Below, one piece after another: positions 26,288 through 35,246 of a DNA stretch of 64,000 nucleotides (positions within the stretch are counted from its first letter, which is position 1; the number at the start of each line of letters is the position of its first letter). The stretch is from an uncultured Coriobacteriia bacterium. Lineage in GTDB: Bacteria; Actinomycetota; Coriobacteriia; Coriobacteriales; QAMH01. The stretch covers positions 62,001 to 126,000 of the forward strand of contig CAOKAE010000001.1 of NCBI GenBank assembly GCA_948466335.1, given 5' to 3'. The notes under the pieces are model-generated. The model worked only from the letters and a program-made list of their open reading frames with translations. It ran no database searches and was not told where the DNA came from. Both the position numbers and the translations under genes were made by a program.

Positions 26288-27766
26288 TTACTCGCTCGCC
26301 TTGCCCTCGCTCGGCTTGCCCGAACCATTGCCGTTGCCTGTGCCACCACGGCGTCTGCGACGGCGCGGCTTGCTACCCGAACCGTTCGAGCCGTTCGAGC
26401 CGTTGCCCTGGGACGCGTTTCCGCTCACGGTCGACGAATGCTGACCGGGACGCGGACGCGACGACCCCTGGCCCTTGCCTTGCGCGTTGTCCTTGTTCTG
26501 CGTGCCCTGCCCGCCCTGTCGCGGCTTGCCGCTCGAGCGCCTGCGACGGTTGCGCGAACGGCTGCCGTTGCCGGAGGACTGGCCGTCCTTGGAATCATCC
26601 GCCTTCTTTCGCGCGGAATCATCGTGCTTGATCTCGCTGCCGTCGGTCGCGGAGACGGAGCGGCGGCGCTTGCGCTCGTCACGGGGCTTGGGCTCCGACA
26701 ACGAGGAGGCACCGCGCTTGCGCGGCTTGCGCCCCGAATCTCCCGACGATCCGCGGGACGAGGAACCCGAGGAACCGCGCTTGCGGCGATGGACGCGCTC
26801 GAGGGAGCCGCCCTCGGCCGTGGCGTCGGCAAGGTTGGGATCGTCCGAGAACAGCTTCTCGCCCATCATGGCAAGGTTGCTGTCGTTGCTCAGCTCCTCC
26901 ATGATCTTGTCGAAGTTCTCCTGGGAGATGTGGCAGGGGCGAATGCGCTCGCCCTCGCGGGGAACCTTGTCGCCCGTATCGAGGGACGAAACGGGAAGGA
27001 TGAGGCTCGAGCCGTCCTCCATGCGCAAGCGCACGGTCTCGCGTGGCGTGTCGAACTCGACGACCTTGCCCATGCCGGCCGGCGTGTCGATGAGGGCGTT
27101 CTTCTTGGGAGCGCGTCCCTTGAAGTCCTTGTAGGCCTCGTACTCGTAGCGCAGGCAGCACATGAGCCTACCGCACAGGCCCGAGATCTTGGTGGGGTTG
27201 AGCGGAAGGTCTTGCTCCTTGGCCATGCGTATGCTCACCGGCTGGAACTCCCCGCCCAGACGCGCGCAGCACAGCTCCTCGCCGCAATGGCCCAGGCCGC
27301 CGAGCATGCGGGCCTCATCGCGTGGGCCTATCTGACGCATGTCCACGCGCGTGTGGAACTCGGCTGCGAGGTCGCGCACGAGACCGCGGAAGTCCACGCG
27401 CTCGTCCGAGGTGAAGTAGAACGTCGCATGGGACTCGTCGAACGAGAACTCGACCGCCGAGGGGCTCATGTCGAGGTGGTTCTTCTCGACGAGCTCATGG
27501 AAGATGGCAAGCGCCTCCTGGTCGCGCGCGGCTATCTCGTCGCTCTTCGCGAGGTCTTCCTCGGTCGCGATGCGCACGACCGGCTTGAGCGGTTTGGTGA
27601 CCTCGGCTTCGTCGACCTCGGTGACGTCATGGGTACACAAGCCGATTTCGGTACCCTTGCTCGTCTCGACCAGCACGTGGTCACCCGCCTTCAACTCGAG
27701 GCCGGCGGGATCGAACCAATAGTCCTGGGACGCGTAGCGAAGTCGAACGGACGCTACTAATGGCAT
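26288..27766 (-). CDS. ricT: PSP1/RicT-family protein with long low-complexity tail
   Basis: A 492-residue protein. The first about 270 residues are the PSP1 domain of RicT/YaaT, with the Cys-rich signatures GHCGEELCCARLGG and KISGLCGRLMCCLRYE. In Bacillus this family binds Fe-S clusters with RicA/RicF and affects RNA processing and development. The remaining 220 residues are Ser/Arg/Lys/Gly-rich (SRNRRRRSSGKPRQ...), an extension that could bind RNA. The start overlaps the holB end by 10 bp. Confidence 0.88.
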   Translation of the reverse strand: MPLVASVRLRYASQDYWFDPAGLELKAGDHVLVETSKGTEIGLCTHDVTEVDEAEVTKPLKPVVRIATEEDLAKSDEIAARDQEALAIFHELVEKNHLDMSPSAVEFSFDESHATFYFTSDERVDFRGLVRDLAAEFHTRVDMRQIGPRDEARMLGGLGHCGEELCCARLGGEFQPVSIRMAKEQDLPLNPTKISGLCGRLMCCLRYEYEAYKDFKGRAPKKNALIDTPAGMGKVVEFDTPRETVRLRMEDGSSLILPVSSLDTGDKVPREGERIRPCHISQENFDKIMEELSNDSNLAMMGEKLFSDDPNLADATAEGGSLERVHRRKRGSSGSSSRGSSGDSGRKPRKRGASSLSEPKPRDERKRRRSVSATDGSEIKHDDSARKKADDSKDGQSSGNGSRSRNRRRRSSGKPRQGGQGTQNKDNAQGKGQGSSRPRPGQHSSTVSGNASQGNGSNGSNGSGSKPRRRRRRGGTGNGNGSGKPSEGKASE

Positions 27767-28752
27767 AAAGCCTCCCTGATTTCCAAGAACATTGCGTCAA
27801 TGGCAAGTTGTGGTGTCACATTATACGAGATGCGCGCAGAGGCCCCCTTGACGGCATCGAGCGCATCTATCAGCCCGGATACGCGCGTGGTCTGCGCCAC
27901 CCGGGAAGTCTGGTCGGCGCATTCGGGATACGAAAGCAGTTCCGAGCTTCCCTCGCGCGTGACGAGGCAGTCACGCAACCAAGCCCGCGAGAGCGCGCAG
28001 AACTCGAAGAGGGCCGCACGCTCGTGGGCAGTCGCCTCGCGCTTGCCCGCGAGCTCGATCTGCTTCTTGGCTCCCTGCGAGAGGTAGTCATCGTACTTCT
28101 CGATGTAGGCCTCGGCATCGAGCCCGTCGTCGTCCATGGCAGCGGCTCGTTCGCGCGCGAGCTCGACGAAGCGCTTGGAGTTACCCAGCAGGGTGCGGTT
28201 GTCGCAGTTGAGGGAAAGGGCGTAGAGCATGTCGAAGACCTGGGCGTTTCCGGCACGTACGCCGGAGGCCGCGTTGAGGACGAGCACCTCGCAACGGCTA
28301 CGAAGGGTCTCGAGCACGGCGGACTCGCTCTTGGCCACGAGTATGCAGGTGACGTTGAGCGGCGGTTCCTCGAGGGTCTTGAGAAACGCATTGGCCGGAG
28401 CGCCCGACAGGCGATGGGCATCCTGGATGACGTAGACCTTGTTCGTGGCGCGAATGGGAGCGAGCTCGGCATCATGGGTGAGCTCGCGAACCTGCTCGAC
28501 GAGGTAGCCATCGGTGCCGCCGGGCGTGTAGACGTGCAGGTCGGGATGGACTCGGCGCAGGGCCTCGTCGAGGACCTGCGCATCATCGTAGGCGATGAGA
28601 CCGGCCGCGAAGCGCAACGCGATGTCGGCACCCGTCCCATCGGCACCACCTGCGATGAGGTAGGCGTGCGTGGCACTGCCCGTGTCGTGCACGTGCTGCA
28701 GGTACGATGTGACCTGGTCCTGTCCGATGATTCCCTCGAAGAGACTACTCAT
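27757..28752 (-). CDS. holB: DNA polymerase III subunit delta'
   Basis: A 331-residue clamp-loader subunit. The start MSSLFEGIIGQDQVTSYLQHV is family-typical. KVYVIQDAHRLSGAPANAFLKTLEEPP is the conserved SRC-like region. There is no intact Walker A, as usual for delta'. The ATG at 28752 overlaps the tmk stop by 8 bp and the end overlaps ricT, so tmk-holB-ricT is a coupled operon. Confidence 0.93.
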   Translation of the reverse strand: MSSLFEGIIGQDQVTSYLQHVHDTGSATHAYLIAGGADGTGADIALRFAAGLIAYDDAQVLDEALRRVHPDLHVYTPGGTDGYLVEQVRELTHDAELAPIRATNKVYVIQDAHRLSGAPANAFLKTLEEPPLNVTCILVAKSESAVLETLRSRCEVLVLNAASGVRAGNAQVFDMLYALSLNCDNRTLLGNSKRFVELARERAAAMDDDGLDAEAYIEKYDDYLSQGAKKQIELAGKREATAHERAALFEFCALSRAWLRDCLVTREGSSELLSYPECADQTSRVAQTTRVSGLIDALDAVKGASARISYNVTPQLAIDAMFLEIREALCH

Positions 28753-29407
28753 CGCGACCACCCAGCAAGTCGGCGATGTCGGCGCAGATGCGCTCGTGCA
28801 CCTGCGCGACGCTTCCGTTGGCGTCGATGACATGCACGCGCTGCGGCTCGGCAGCGGCTATCTCGTCGAAGCCCGCACGCAGGCGCGCGCGAAACGCATC
28901 GCCGGCGGATTCCATGCGATCGCCCGTGCCGTCAGTCGAGCGGTCCTCGACCCGTTCCCGTGCCACGCTCGGATCGAGCGCGAGCAGCAGGGTTCGCGTG
29001 GGATAACGGCCACCGCAGGCCAGATCGTTCGTCGCGCGGACGAGCTCTGCGCCCAGCTCGCGTCCGTAGCCCTGGTAGGCCAGAGTCGAATCGGTGAAGC
29101 GATCGCAGACGACGACCTCTCCGCGGGCGAGCGCCGGCTCGATGACCTCGCTCATCACCTGGGCGCGGGCCGCCTCGAAGAGCAGGAGCTCGGCGAGGGG
29201 CGCCATGGCGTCATCGTCCTTGTCCAGAAGCAGCGTGCGGATCTTCTCGCCCAGGCGCGTGCCGCCGGGCTCATGCACGCGCAACACCCCGTGGCCCCGC
29301 TTTTCGAGCCAGGCGGCGAGGAGGTCGGCCTGCGTCGACTTGCCGACGCCATCGTCACCTTCGAGCGTGAGGAACAGGCCCTCGTTGCTATCTGATTTGC
29401 CATCCAT
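28745..29407 (-). CDS. tmk: Thymidylate kinase
   Basis: A 220-residue dTMP kinase making dTDP. The P-loop GDDGVGKST is at residues 17-25, EPGGTRLGEKIR is the DR/P motif region, and CDRFTDSTLAYQGYGR carries the Asp-Arg motif. It lies downstream of topA and overlaps holB. Confidence 0.96.
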   Translation of the reverse strand: MDGKSDSNEGLFLTLEGDDGVGKSTQADLLAAWLEKRGHGVLRVHEPGGTRLGEKIRTLLLDKDDDAMAPLAELLLFEAARAQVMSEVIEPALARGEVVVCDRFTDSTLAYQGYGRELGAELVRATNDLACGGRYPTRTLLLALDPSVARERVEDRSTDGTGDRMESAGDAFRARLRAGFDEIAAAEPQRVHVIDANGSVAQVHERICADIADLLGGRDE

Positions 29408-29425
29408 GCGGATATGGTGCTCCGT

Positions 29426-31960
29426 CTACTTCTTGGCCGCGGTCTTCTTCTTTGCCGTGGACTTCTTCTTGGCCCCGCCGCTCGGCTTCTTGGCCTTCTC
29501 GGCCTTCTCCTTCTCGCGCTTGGGGCAGTTCATGTTCACGCAGATGCGCCACGGCCCGCGCGTCGTCGAGACGACGACCTCGGGAGCCCCGCATTCGTCG
29601 CAGACCTCGCCGGTGGCGGTGATGTCACCGCGCTGGGGCAGCGGATAGCTCACGTCGCACTGCTCGAAGTTCTCGCAGCGGATGAAGCGCTTGAGCGTGC
29701 GCGGGTTCTTCTGGGCGATGAGCTTGCCCTCGCGGCCGGCCTCCTTGCAGACCGCGCACTCTCCGACAACGATCTCCTCCATCTTGTTAGTGGGGCACTC
29801 GGGATCGAGGCAGTGGTTGTAGGCCTTCTGCCTGAAGGGCGTGACCTTGATCTGCGGGCCACCGCAGGTGGGGCACGGCTCCTCGAGGGCTTCGTAGCGG
29901 CCCTGGGGCAGCGGGTAGGTGACGTCGCAATCGGGCCAGTTGTTGCAGCCCACGAAGCTCGAACGCGTCTTGGCCGAGGTCTTCACGCACAGGTCACCAC
30001 CGCACTTGGGACAGGCGCCCACGCGGCTGTCGGCCGTGACGGCGTCGCTGATCATGTCCGCGATGGCGTCCTTCTCGGGAATGAGGGCCTCGATGATGCC
30101 GCCCAGCAGCTCACGCGAGTGCAGCACGACCTCGTCGCGCTGACGCTTGCCATCGGCGACCTGCGTCATCTCGCCTTCGAGCTCGGCGGTCATGTTGGGC
30201 GTGGTGATGGGCTCGGCGAACTTCTCGAGCGCGTCGATGATGGCGATGCCAAGCTGGGTGGGCTCGATGGGATCGTTCACGATGTAATGGCGGCTGTAGA
30301 GGCGCTCGATCATGTCGTGGCGCGTGGCCTTGGTGCCCAGGCCCTTGGCCTCCATCTCCTGCACGAGCTTGCCCGACGAGAAGCGCGCGGGCGGCTCGGT
30401 TTGCTTGCGAGCGCACTCGGCGTCCCAGAAGTCGAGCGTCTGACCCTCGGAAAGAGGCGGTATCTGCTCGTCCTTCTTGAGGCCGTAGGGGTACACGCTG
30501 CGATAGCCGGGCTCCACGAGCACGTCGCCGCGCGCGTTGAAGGGCTCGCCGGCGACATCGAGGCTGACCTTCGTCGACTCGAGGACGGCGGGCTCGGACA
30601 GCGTCGCCATGAAGCGACGGCAGATGAGGCTGTAGAGCTTCCACTCCTCGGGGCGCAGCTTATCCGGATCGGCCGCACCTGTGGGATAGATGGGCGGGTG
30701 GTCGGTCGTCTCCTGCTTGCCGCGGGTGGCGGTGAGCTTGTCCTTGGCCAGCAACGACTCGGCTCCCTCGCGGAAGTCGGGGACCTTGGCGAGGATATCC
30801 AGGACCTCACGCAGGTCGAGATTGTCGGGGTACACCGTGTTGTCAACGCGCGGGTACGAGGTGTAGCCGTTCATGTAGAGCGACTCGGCGATGCGCATGG
30901 TGCGCGCCGGCTTGATGCCGATGGAGCTTGCCGCTGCCATGAGCGAGGTGGTGTTGAACGGCGCGGGCGGATTGGACTTGCGGCGCTTCTTCTCGATGGC
31001 GCCGACCGTCGCCTCGCTCGTGCCGGATATGCGCGCCATGACGGCGTCGGCCTCGTCCTTGTCCTTGAAGCGCGCCGTGGCGTGCGTGGCGGTGAAGGCC
31101 TCGTCACGCGCGTCCTTGGGGGCGGCGTTGCCGGTGATGACCCAGTAGTCCTCGGGCACGAAGGCGTCGCGCTCCTTCTCGCGTTCGACCACGAGGGCAA
31201 GCGTCGGCGTCTGGACGCGGCCGGCGGAACGCGTGTTGCCGATGCCGCTGTACTTCACGCAGGTGAGGTAGCGCGTGAGCACGGCGCCCCAGATGAGGTC
31301 GATGTACTGGCGCGTCTCGCCCGCATGGGCGAGGTCATAGTCGAGCGTGGTGAGCTTGGCCGGCGAAAACGCGTCCTCGATCTCCTTCTTCACGAAGGCC
31401 GAATAGCGCGAACGCGTGATGGGGGCGGTCTCGTTCACCTCGCGCACCACCGAGATGGCGTCAAGGCCGATGAGCTCGCCTTCGCGGTCGAAGTCCGTGG
31501 CTATGACGATTTCGTCGGCCTTCTTGGCGAGGTTCTTGAGCGAGCGGATGATGTCCTTCTCGGCGGGAAGCTTGATGATGGGCGCGTAGGTGAGGTAGGG
31601 CAGCGACGGGATCTTCCAGCCCTTGAGGTTGATGCCCTCGGGCATGTAGGGGCGACGCTTGGACTTCCACGGCGGCGTGGGGAGGTCCTTGGGGACGTCC
31701 GGCGCGTCGATGGTCTCGCCGCTTTCCTCGAGGCCCATCCACCCGTTCTTCTTCTTGTAGACGAGCTCCTGCGGGAAGTCGAGGCCGAGGATGTGGCCCT
31801 TGAGACCGATGGCGACGCATTCGTGGCCATCGCGGTTAAAACGATATACGGGGGTGTTGTAGACCTTGTCCGTCTCGGGCTTGCCGCCTTGGGCGAGAAG
31901 ACGGGAGATCTGCTGGGCTGCGATGTTCTTCTCGGTAATGATCAGTTCCATGTTGTCCAT
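29426..31960 (-). CDS. topA: DNA topoisomerase I (type IA)
   Basis: An enzyme of about 844 residues. A TOPRIM domain opens the protein (LIITEKNIAAQQI...EIVIATDFDREGELIG). The catalytic tyrosine lies in TSYPRVDNTVYP, and RSAGRVQTPTLALVVERE is the conserved gate motif. Four Cys4 zinc-ribbon modules (CPKCGGDL, CPTCGGPQ, CAVCKEAG, CDECGAPE) and a Lys/Ala tail (KKKSTAKKKTAAKK) follow. It relaxes negative supercoils. Possible starts are GTG 31963, ATG 31960 and ATG 31951. It heads the topA-tmk-holB-ricT set. Confidence 0.95.
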   Translation of the reverse strand: MDNMELIITEKNIAAQQISRLLAQGGKPETDKVYNTPVYRFNRDGHECVAIGLKGHILGLDFPQELVYKKKNGWMGLEESGETIDAPDVPKDLPTPPWKSKRRPYMPEGINLKGWKIPSLPYLTYAPIIKLPAEKDIIRSLKNLAKKADEIVIATDFDREGELIGLDAISVVREVNETAPITRSRYSAFVKKEIEDAFSPAKLTTLDYDLAHAGETRQYIDLIWGAVLTRYLTCVKYSGIGNTRSAGRVQTPTLALVVEREKERDAFVPEDYWVITGNAAPKDARDEAFTATHATARFKDKDEADAVMARISGTSEATVGAIEKKRRKSNPPAPFNTTSLMAAASSIGIKPARTMRIAESLYMNGYTSYPRVDNTVYPDNLDLREVLDILAKVPDFREGAESLLAKDKLTATRGKQETTDHPPIYPTGAADPDKLRPEEWKLYSLICRRFMATLSEPAVLESTKVSLDVAGEPFNARGDVLVEPGYRSVYPYGLKKDEQIPPLSEGQTLDFWDAECARKQTEPPARFSSGKLVQEMEAKGLGTKATRHDMIERLYSRHYIVNDPIEPTQLGIAIIDALEKFAEPITTPNMTAELEGEMTQVADGKRQRDEVVLHSRELLGGIIEALIPEKDAIADMISDAVTADSRVGACPKCGGDLCVKTSAKTRSSFVGCNNWPDCDVTYPLPQGRYEALEEPCPTCGGPQIKVTPFRQKAYNHCLDPECPTNKMEEIVVGECAVCKEAGREGKLIAQKNPRTLKRFIRCENFEQCDVSYPLPQRGDITATGEVCDECGAPEVVVSTTRGPWRICVNMNCPKREKEKAEKAKKPSGGAKKKSTAKKKTAAKK

Positions 31961-31996
31961 CACTCACTCATTTTTGCTGCGTATCTGAAGACAGCT

Positions 31997-32899
31997 ATGG
32001 CTTACAATTACCCGCGGAGACAAGCGGGCGGGGCCGGAAGGCCTCAGTTGCACGATTTTAACCATATATATAAGGTTCTGGCTACCTCCATTTTGGAAAC
32101 GATTAGCCCCACGCGCTGTGTCGCGTGCGACGTTCCCGGCGACGTGCTTTGCCCGAGCTGCGCCTCATCCCTCCCCTTCATCGACCTGTCGCTTGCGTGC
32201 CCCCGTTGCGGGGCGCCCTACGGCCGCGCACTGTGTACCGAATGCCCCATGCCCGGCAGCGAAGAGGCATTGCTGCATCCCGAGGAGGCGTTCCCGTTTG
32301 CGCGGGCGCGGGCGACGCTGTCGTTCGAAGGTGGTGCGAAGAAGATCATCCGCACATACAAGGACGGCGACGAGCTGCGCCTCGATGCCGTGATCGCGTC
32401 GCTGCTGTGCGCCGCCATCCGGGGGAGAATGAGACAATTTGGTCAGACACATTTGTCTCATTTTCTAACTGTGCCAGTTGATAATGAGACAGATTGGTCA
32501 GACACATCTGTCTCATCATCAGCGCTCGAGGACTGGTCGCACTGGGCCAGCGCACTCGCGTACGTTCCGGCATCGCCCGAGGCGGTGCGGCGGCGTGACT
32601 TCGACCACATGGAGCGCGTGGCGATACGCGTGGCCGCACGCACGGGGTTGCCGCTGGCACACCTGCTCACGAGCGAGCGCAAGACTCACGACCAACGGGA
32701 ACTCGGCCGCGGCGAGCGCTTTGCGAATCGAAACGGGTCATTTTCGCTGGCAGTGGATACGACGGGCCCGATACCGCGGCGAATCATCCTCATCGACGAC
32801 GTCTTCACGACGGGAGCAACGCTCTCGGCGGCATCGCGGGTGCTCCTCGACGGCGGAGCCGAGGAGGTGAGGGCGGTGACGTGCTGCAGAGTTTGGTGA
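31997..32899 (+). CDS. comF: ComF-family phosphoribosyltransferase with in-frame 90-bp repeat insertion
   Basis: A ComFC/GntX-type protein. Two CxxC pairs near the N-terminus (CVACD...CPSC and CPRCGAPYG...CTEC) form the zinc finger. The PRTase loop ILIDDVFTTGATL lies near residues 264-276 and the REL(G)R region before it. Residues about 144-174 are translated from a complete palindrome doublet: MRQFGQTHLSH from the first copy, the spacer, then NETDWSDTSVS from the second. Because 90 bp is 30 codons the frame is intact. Family members are usually about 220-250 residues. The start is uncertain: ATG 31997 lacks a good ribosome site and a start near LATSILETISP is possible. Whether it is active is unknown. 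Confidence 0.85.
   Translation: MAYNYPRRQAGGAGRPQLHDFNHIYKVLATSILETISPTRCVACDVPGDVLCPSCASSLPFIDLSLACPRCGAPYGRALCTECPMPGSEEALLHPEEAFPFARARATLSFEGGAKKIIRTYKDGDELRLDAVIASLLCAAIRGRMRQFGQTHLSHFLTVPVDNETDWSDTSVSSSALEDWSHWASALAYVPASPEAVRRRDFDHMERVAIRVAARTGLPLAHLLTSERKTHDQRELGRGERFANRNGSFSLAVDTTGPIPRRIILIDDVFTTGATLSAASRVLLDGGAEEVRAVTCCRVW
32428..32517. repeat. Palindrome doublet inside comF (35+20+35 bp)
   Basis: Copies at 32428-32462 and 32483-32517, both with reversed loop GGTCAGAC, are separated by a 20-bp spacer containing GTGCCAGTTG. The last base of the second arm is C instead of T. The whole unit lies in the comF reading frame. Confidence 0.95.
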
Positions 32900-32901
32900 C
32901 T

Positions 32902-32980
32902 AGACAATGACTTGACAGACGAATGGCTGTCTCATTCCGCGACACCTGCCAGCAAACGAGACAGCTGTTTGTCTGACCAA
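32902..32980. repeat. Decayed doublet at the 5' side of the RAYT gene
   Basis: A degenerate palindrome ends TGTCTCATT at 32936. An 18-bp spacer-like CCGCGACACCTGCCAGCA follows, then the left half of a second copy (AACGAGACAGCTG...GTCTGACCAA, 32955-32980) lacking its right arm. It lies directly after the comF stop and 22 bp before the transposase ATG. Confidence 0.75.
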
Positions 32981-33002
32981 TCGAAAAGAGAAAGGAAGGA
33001 AC

Positions 33003-33752
33003 ATGGGTAGAGTCAGATTGAAATGCGAAGGTGACGTTTACCATATCGTCTCTCGCGGCAATGGACGGCAGATTATCTTCGAAGATGACGAGGACCGCCG
33101 ATTCTTTATCCGCACGCTACATGATTATTGGGACGAGGCACACCTGGAGCTTTACGCCTGGTGCCTTATGGAAAACCACTTCCACCTGCTTGTTCACGGG
33201 AACACAGAAGACATCTCCATAGGCATGAAAAAACTGTGCAGCGTCTATGCACGCCGATTCAACAAAAGGACTGGTCGGGTTGGGCATCTGTTCCAGGACA
33301 GATACGACAGCGAGCCAATTGATAGCGAGGCCTATCTACTTTCGGTCATCCGCTATATACACAAGAATCCGGAGAAAGGCGGCATCGCGCCCATGAGCAC
33401 CTATGGCTGGTCAAGCTATCAGGAATATCTCGGACGTCCGACAATCTGCAAGACGGATTTCGCCCTAGATGTTTTTGGCGGAAGGGAGCAGTTTCTGCTC
33501 TTTCACGAGGAAAGACGTATGGAGGAACGTGCGGGATGCGTCCGGATAATCGAAGGCGGTAGCAGTGTTGAAGATGACCGAAGAAAGCAAGCCGAGGAGA
33601 TACTAGGGGATATACGGCTAGCGGATCTGAAGACACTTCCAAGATCCAACCGAAACAAGCACCTCAGACTACTCAAAGAGACGGGGCTTTCGATTCGTGA
33701 AATAGAACGCTACACGGGCATAGGCAGAAACATAATCTCACGTGCGCAATGA
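33003..33752 (+). CDS. REP-associated tyrosine transposase (Y1/IS200-like HUH family)
   Basis: A 249-residue RAYT. The HUH metal motif is H59-F-H61 (LMENHFHLLVHG). The likely nucleophile is Tyr118 in VIRYIHKNPEKGG, at the usual position about 57 residues downstream. VYARRFNKRTGRVGHLFQDRY is the conserved core between them. The C-terminal 55 residues add a basic helix-turn-helix (LKETGLSIREIERYTGIG). AAAGGAAGGA precedes the ATG. In characterised RAYTs such enzymes bind and nick REP hairpins and are single-copy domesticated proteins. Here matching palindromes flank the gene and its TGA stop lies inside the downstream copy. Base composition is lower in GC than its neighbours, suggesting transfer. 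Confidence 0.95.
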   Translation: MGRVRLKCEGDVYHIVSRGNGRQIIFEDDEDRRFFIRTLHDYWDEAHLELYAWCLMENHFHLLVHGNTEDISIGMKKLCSVYARRFNKRTGRVGHLFQDRYDSEPIDSEAYLLSVIRYIHKNPEKGGIAPMSTYGWSSYQEYLGRPTICKTDFALDVFGGREQFLLFHEERRMEERAGCVRIIEGGSSVEDDRRKQAEEILGDIRLADLKTLPRSNRNKHLRLLKETGLSIREIERYTGIGRNIISRAQ

Positions 33753-33837
33753 GACAAACTTGTCTGACCAATTTGTCTCATTATCTGCCTGTACCTACTG
33801 GAAATGAGACAAGTGTGTCTGACCAAACTGTCTCATT
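33748..33837. repeat. Palindrome doublet at the 3' side of the RAYT gene
   Basis: Copies 33748-33782 and 33803-33837, both with forward loop GTCTGACC, with the 20-bp spacer ATCTGCCTGTACCTACTGGA. The left arm contains the RAYT stop codon and the right arm contains the stop codon of the convergent nhaC gene. Confidence 0.96.
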
Positions 33838-35140
33838 TCTTCTTGCGGCCGCTGAAGGCGATGCTCACGAGCACGCAGGCGAGCAATAGGAACTGGTAGA
33901 ACAAAAACGGCATGATCTCGACGCTTGCGATGCCGGCGAGGCTCGCTGCGACGAGAAGCTGCGCGCCGTAGGGGATGAGACCCTGGCCGATGCAGCTGAA
34001 GATGTCGATGAGGCTCGCCACGCGCACGGGCTCGATGCCGTACTTCTCGCCGATGTGTTTGGCGATGGGGCCCGCCACGACGATGGCGACCGTGTTGTTC
34101 GCGCAGGCGACGTCGAGCAGCAGCGTGAGCAGACCGCAGCCGAGCTCCCCGCCGCGCTTGCCCGTGAAGTGACGCTTGATGAAGGCGAGCACCGAGGCGA
34201 ATCCGCCGTACTCGTCCATGAGGGCGCTGATCGAAGCCACCAGAATCGTGACGATCATCGTCTCGAACATGCCGCTCGTGCCCGTTCCCATCGCCGAGAA
34301 CGCGGTCGCGAAATCGAGCGTCCCGGTCGCGACGCCCACGATGGCGAAGAGCACGATGCCTCCGCCCAGCACGACGAAGACGTTGATGCCGCACAACGCG
34401 GCGATGAGCACGGCGAAATAGGGAATCGCCTGCCAGACGTTGTAGTCGAAGTCCTCGAGCGTCGGTTCGCCGGCCATGAGCGCCATCACGATGAGGATGC
34501 CGAGCGTGATGAGCGCCGCAGGCAGCGCGATGCGGAAGTTGTTGAAGAACTTGTCCTTCATCGCAACGCCCTGCGTGCGCGTCGCCGCGATGGTGGTATC
34601 CGAGATGAACGAGAGGTTGTCGCCGAACATCGCGCCACCCACGACAGTGCCCACGCACAGCGGCAGGTTGAATCCGGCGCTCGTCGCGACCGTGACCGCG
34701 ATCGGCGTCAGCACCGTGATGGTGCCCACGCTCGTGCCCATGGCCAACGAGATGACGCAGGCGATGACGAAGAGGCCGGGTATGGCGACCTGCGCCGGCA
34801 GGATGTCGAGGAAGAGGTTCGCCGTGCTCTCGGCACCGCCCGCCGCGCTCGCGATGCCCGAGAACGCGCCGGCCATGAGGAAGATGAAGAGCATGATGAC
34901 GATGTTATCGTCACCTATGCCGCGCGCGCAGACGTGTATTTTCTCGTCAAAGGAAAGCGAGCGGTTCTGCAGCAGTGCGACGATGAGCGCGATGACGAAC
35001 GCCACGACGACGCTCACCACGTAAAAGCCCATCTGGCCCTCGGCGGGCGCGATGTACTCGAAGTAGATGCCGCATCCGAGGTACAGCACCAGGAAGACGG
35101 CGATGGGCAATAGGGCCCTTGCATTTGGCTTCTTATCCAT
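33833..35140 (-). CDS. Na+/H+ antiporter, NhaC family
   Basis: A 435-residue polytopic membrane protein with about eleven hydrophobic segments. GGAMFGDNLSFISDTTIAATRTQGV is the family hallmark. It should exchange Na+ (or an organic solute) for protons. ATG 35140 (MDKKPNARALLPIAVFLVLYL) is preferred to upstream in-frame ATGs. The C-terminus ends FSGRKKK followed by a TGA supplied by the palindrome arm. It is divergent from mtnA. Confidence 0.88.
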   Translation of the reverse strand: MDKKPNARALLPIAVFLVLYLGCGIYFEYIAPAEGQMGFYVVSVVVAFVIALIVALLQNRSLSFDEKIHVCARGIGDDNIVIMLFIFLMAGAFSGIASAAGGAESTANLFLDILPAQVAIPGLFVIACVISLAMGTSVGTITVLTPIAVTVATSAGFNLPLCVGTVVGGAMFGDNLSFISDTTIAATRTQGVAMKDKFFNNFRIALPAALITLGILIVMALMAGEPTLEDFDYNVWQAIPYFAVLIAALCGINVFVVLGGGIVLFAIVGVATGTLDFATAFSAMGTGTSGMFETMIVTILVASISALMDEYGGFASVLAFIKRHFTGKRGGELGCGLLTLLLDVACANNTVAIVVAGPIAKHIGEKYGIEPVRVASLIDIFSCIGQGLIPYGAQLLVAASLAGIASVEIMPFLFYQFLLLACVLVSIAFSGRKKK

Positions 35141-35246
35141 GCCGCACATGATAGACAAACTATCGTCTGGCGTGAACCCGCCGTATACGGGCGCTTGGTG
35201 GTATCATCCGCCTAAGTGTTTTTACGTGAAGGCGGTGCGAACTAGC

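Noticed and set aside
26258-27760. Plus-strand 500-codon frame opposite ricT
   Set aside because: Low-complexity Ala/Arg/Leu sequence antisense to a recognisable PSP1 protein.
29414-31990. Long plus-strand frame running through topA into comF
   Set aside because: The part opposite topA has no family features; only the section from about 31997 is ComF.
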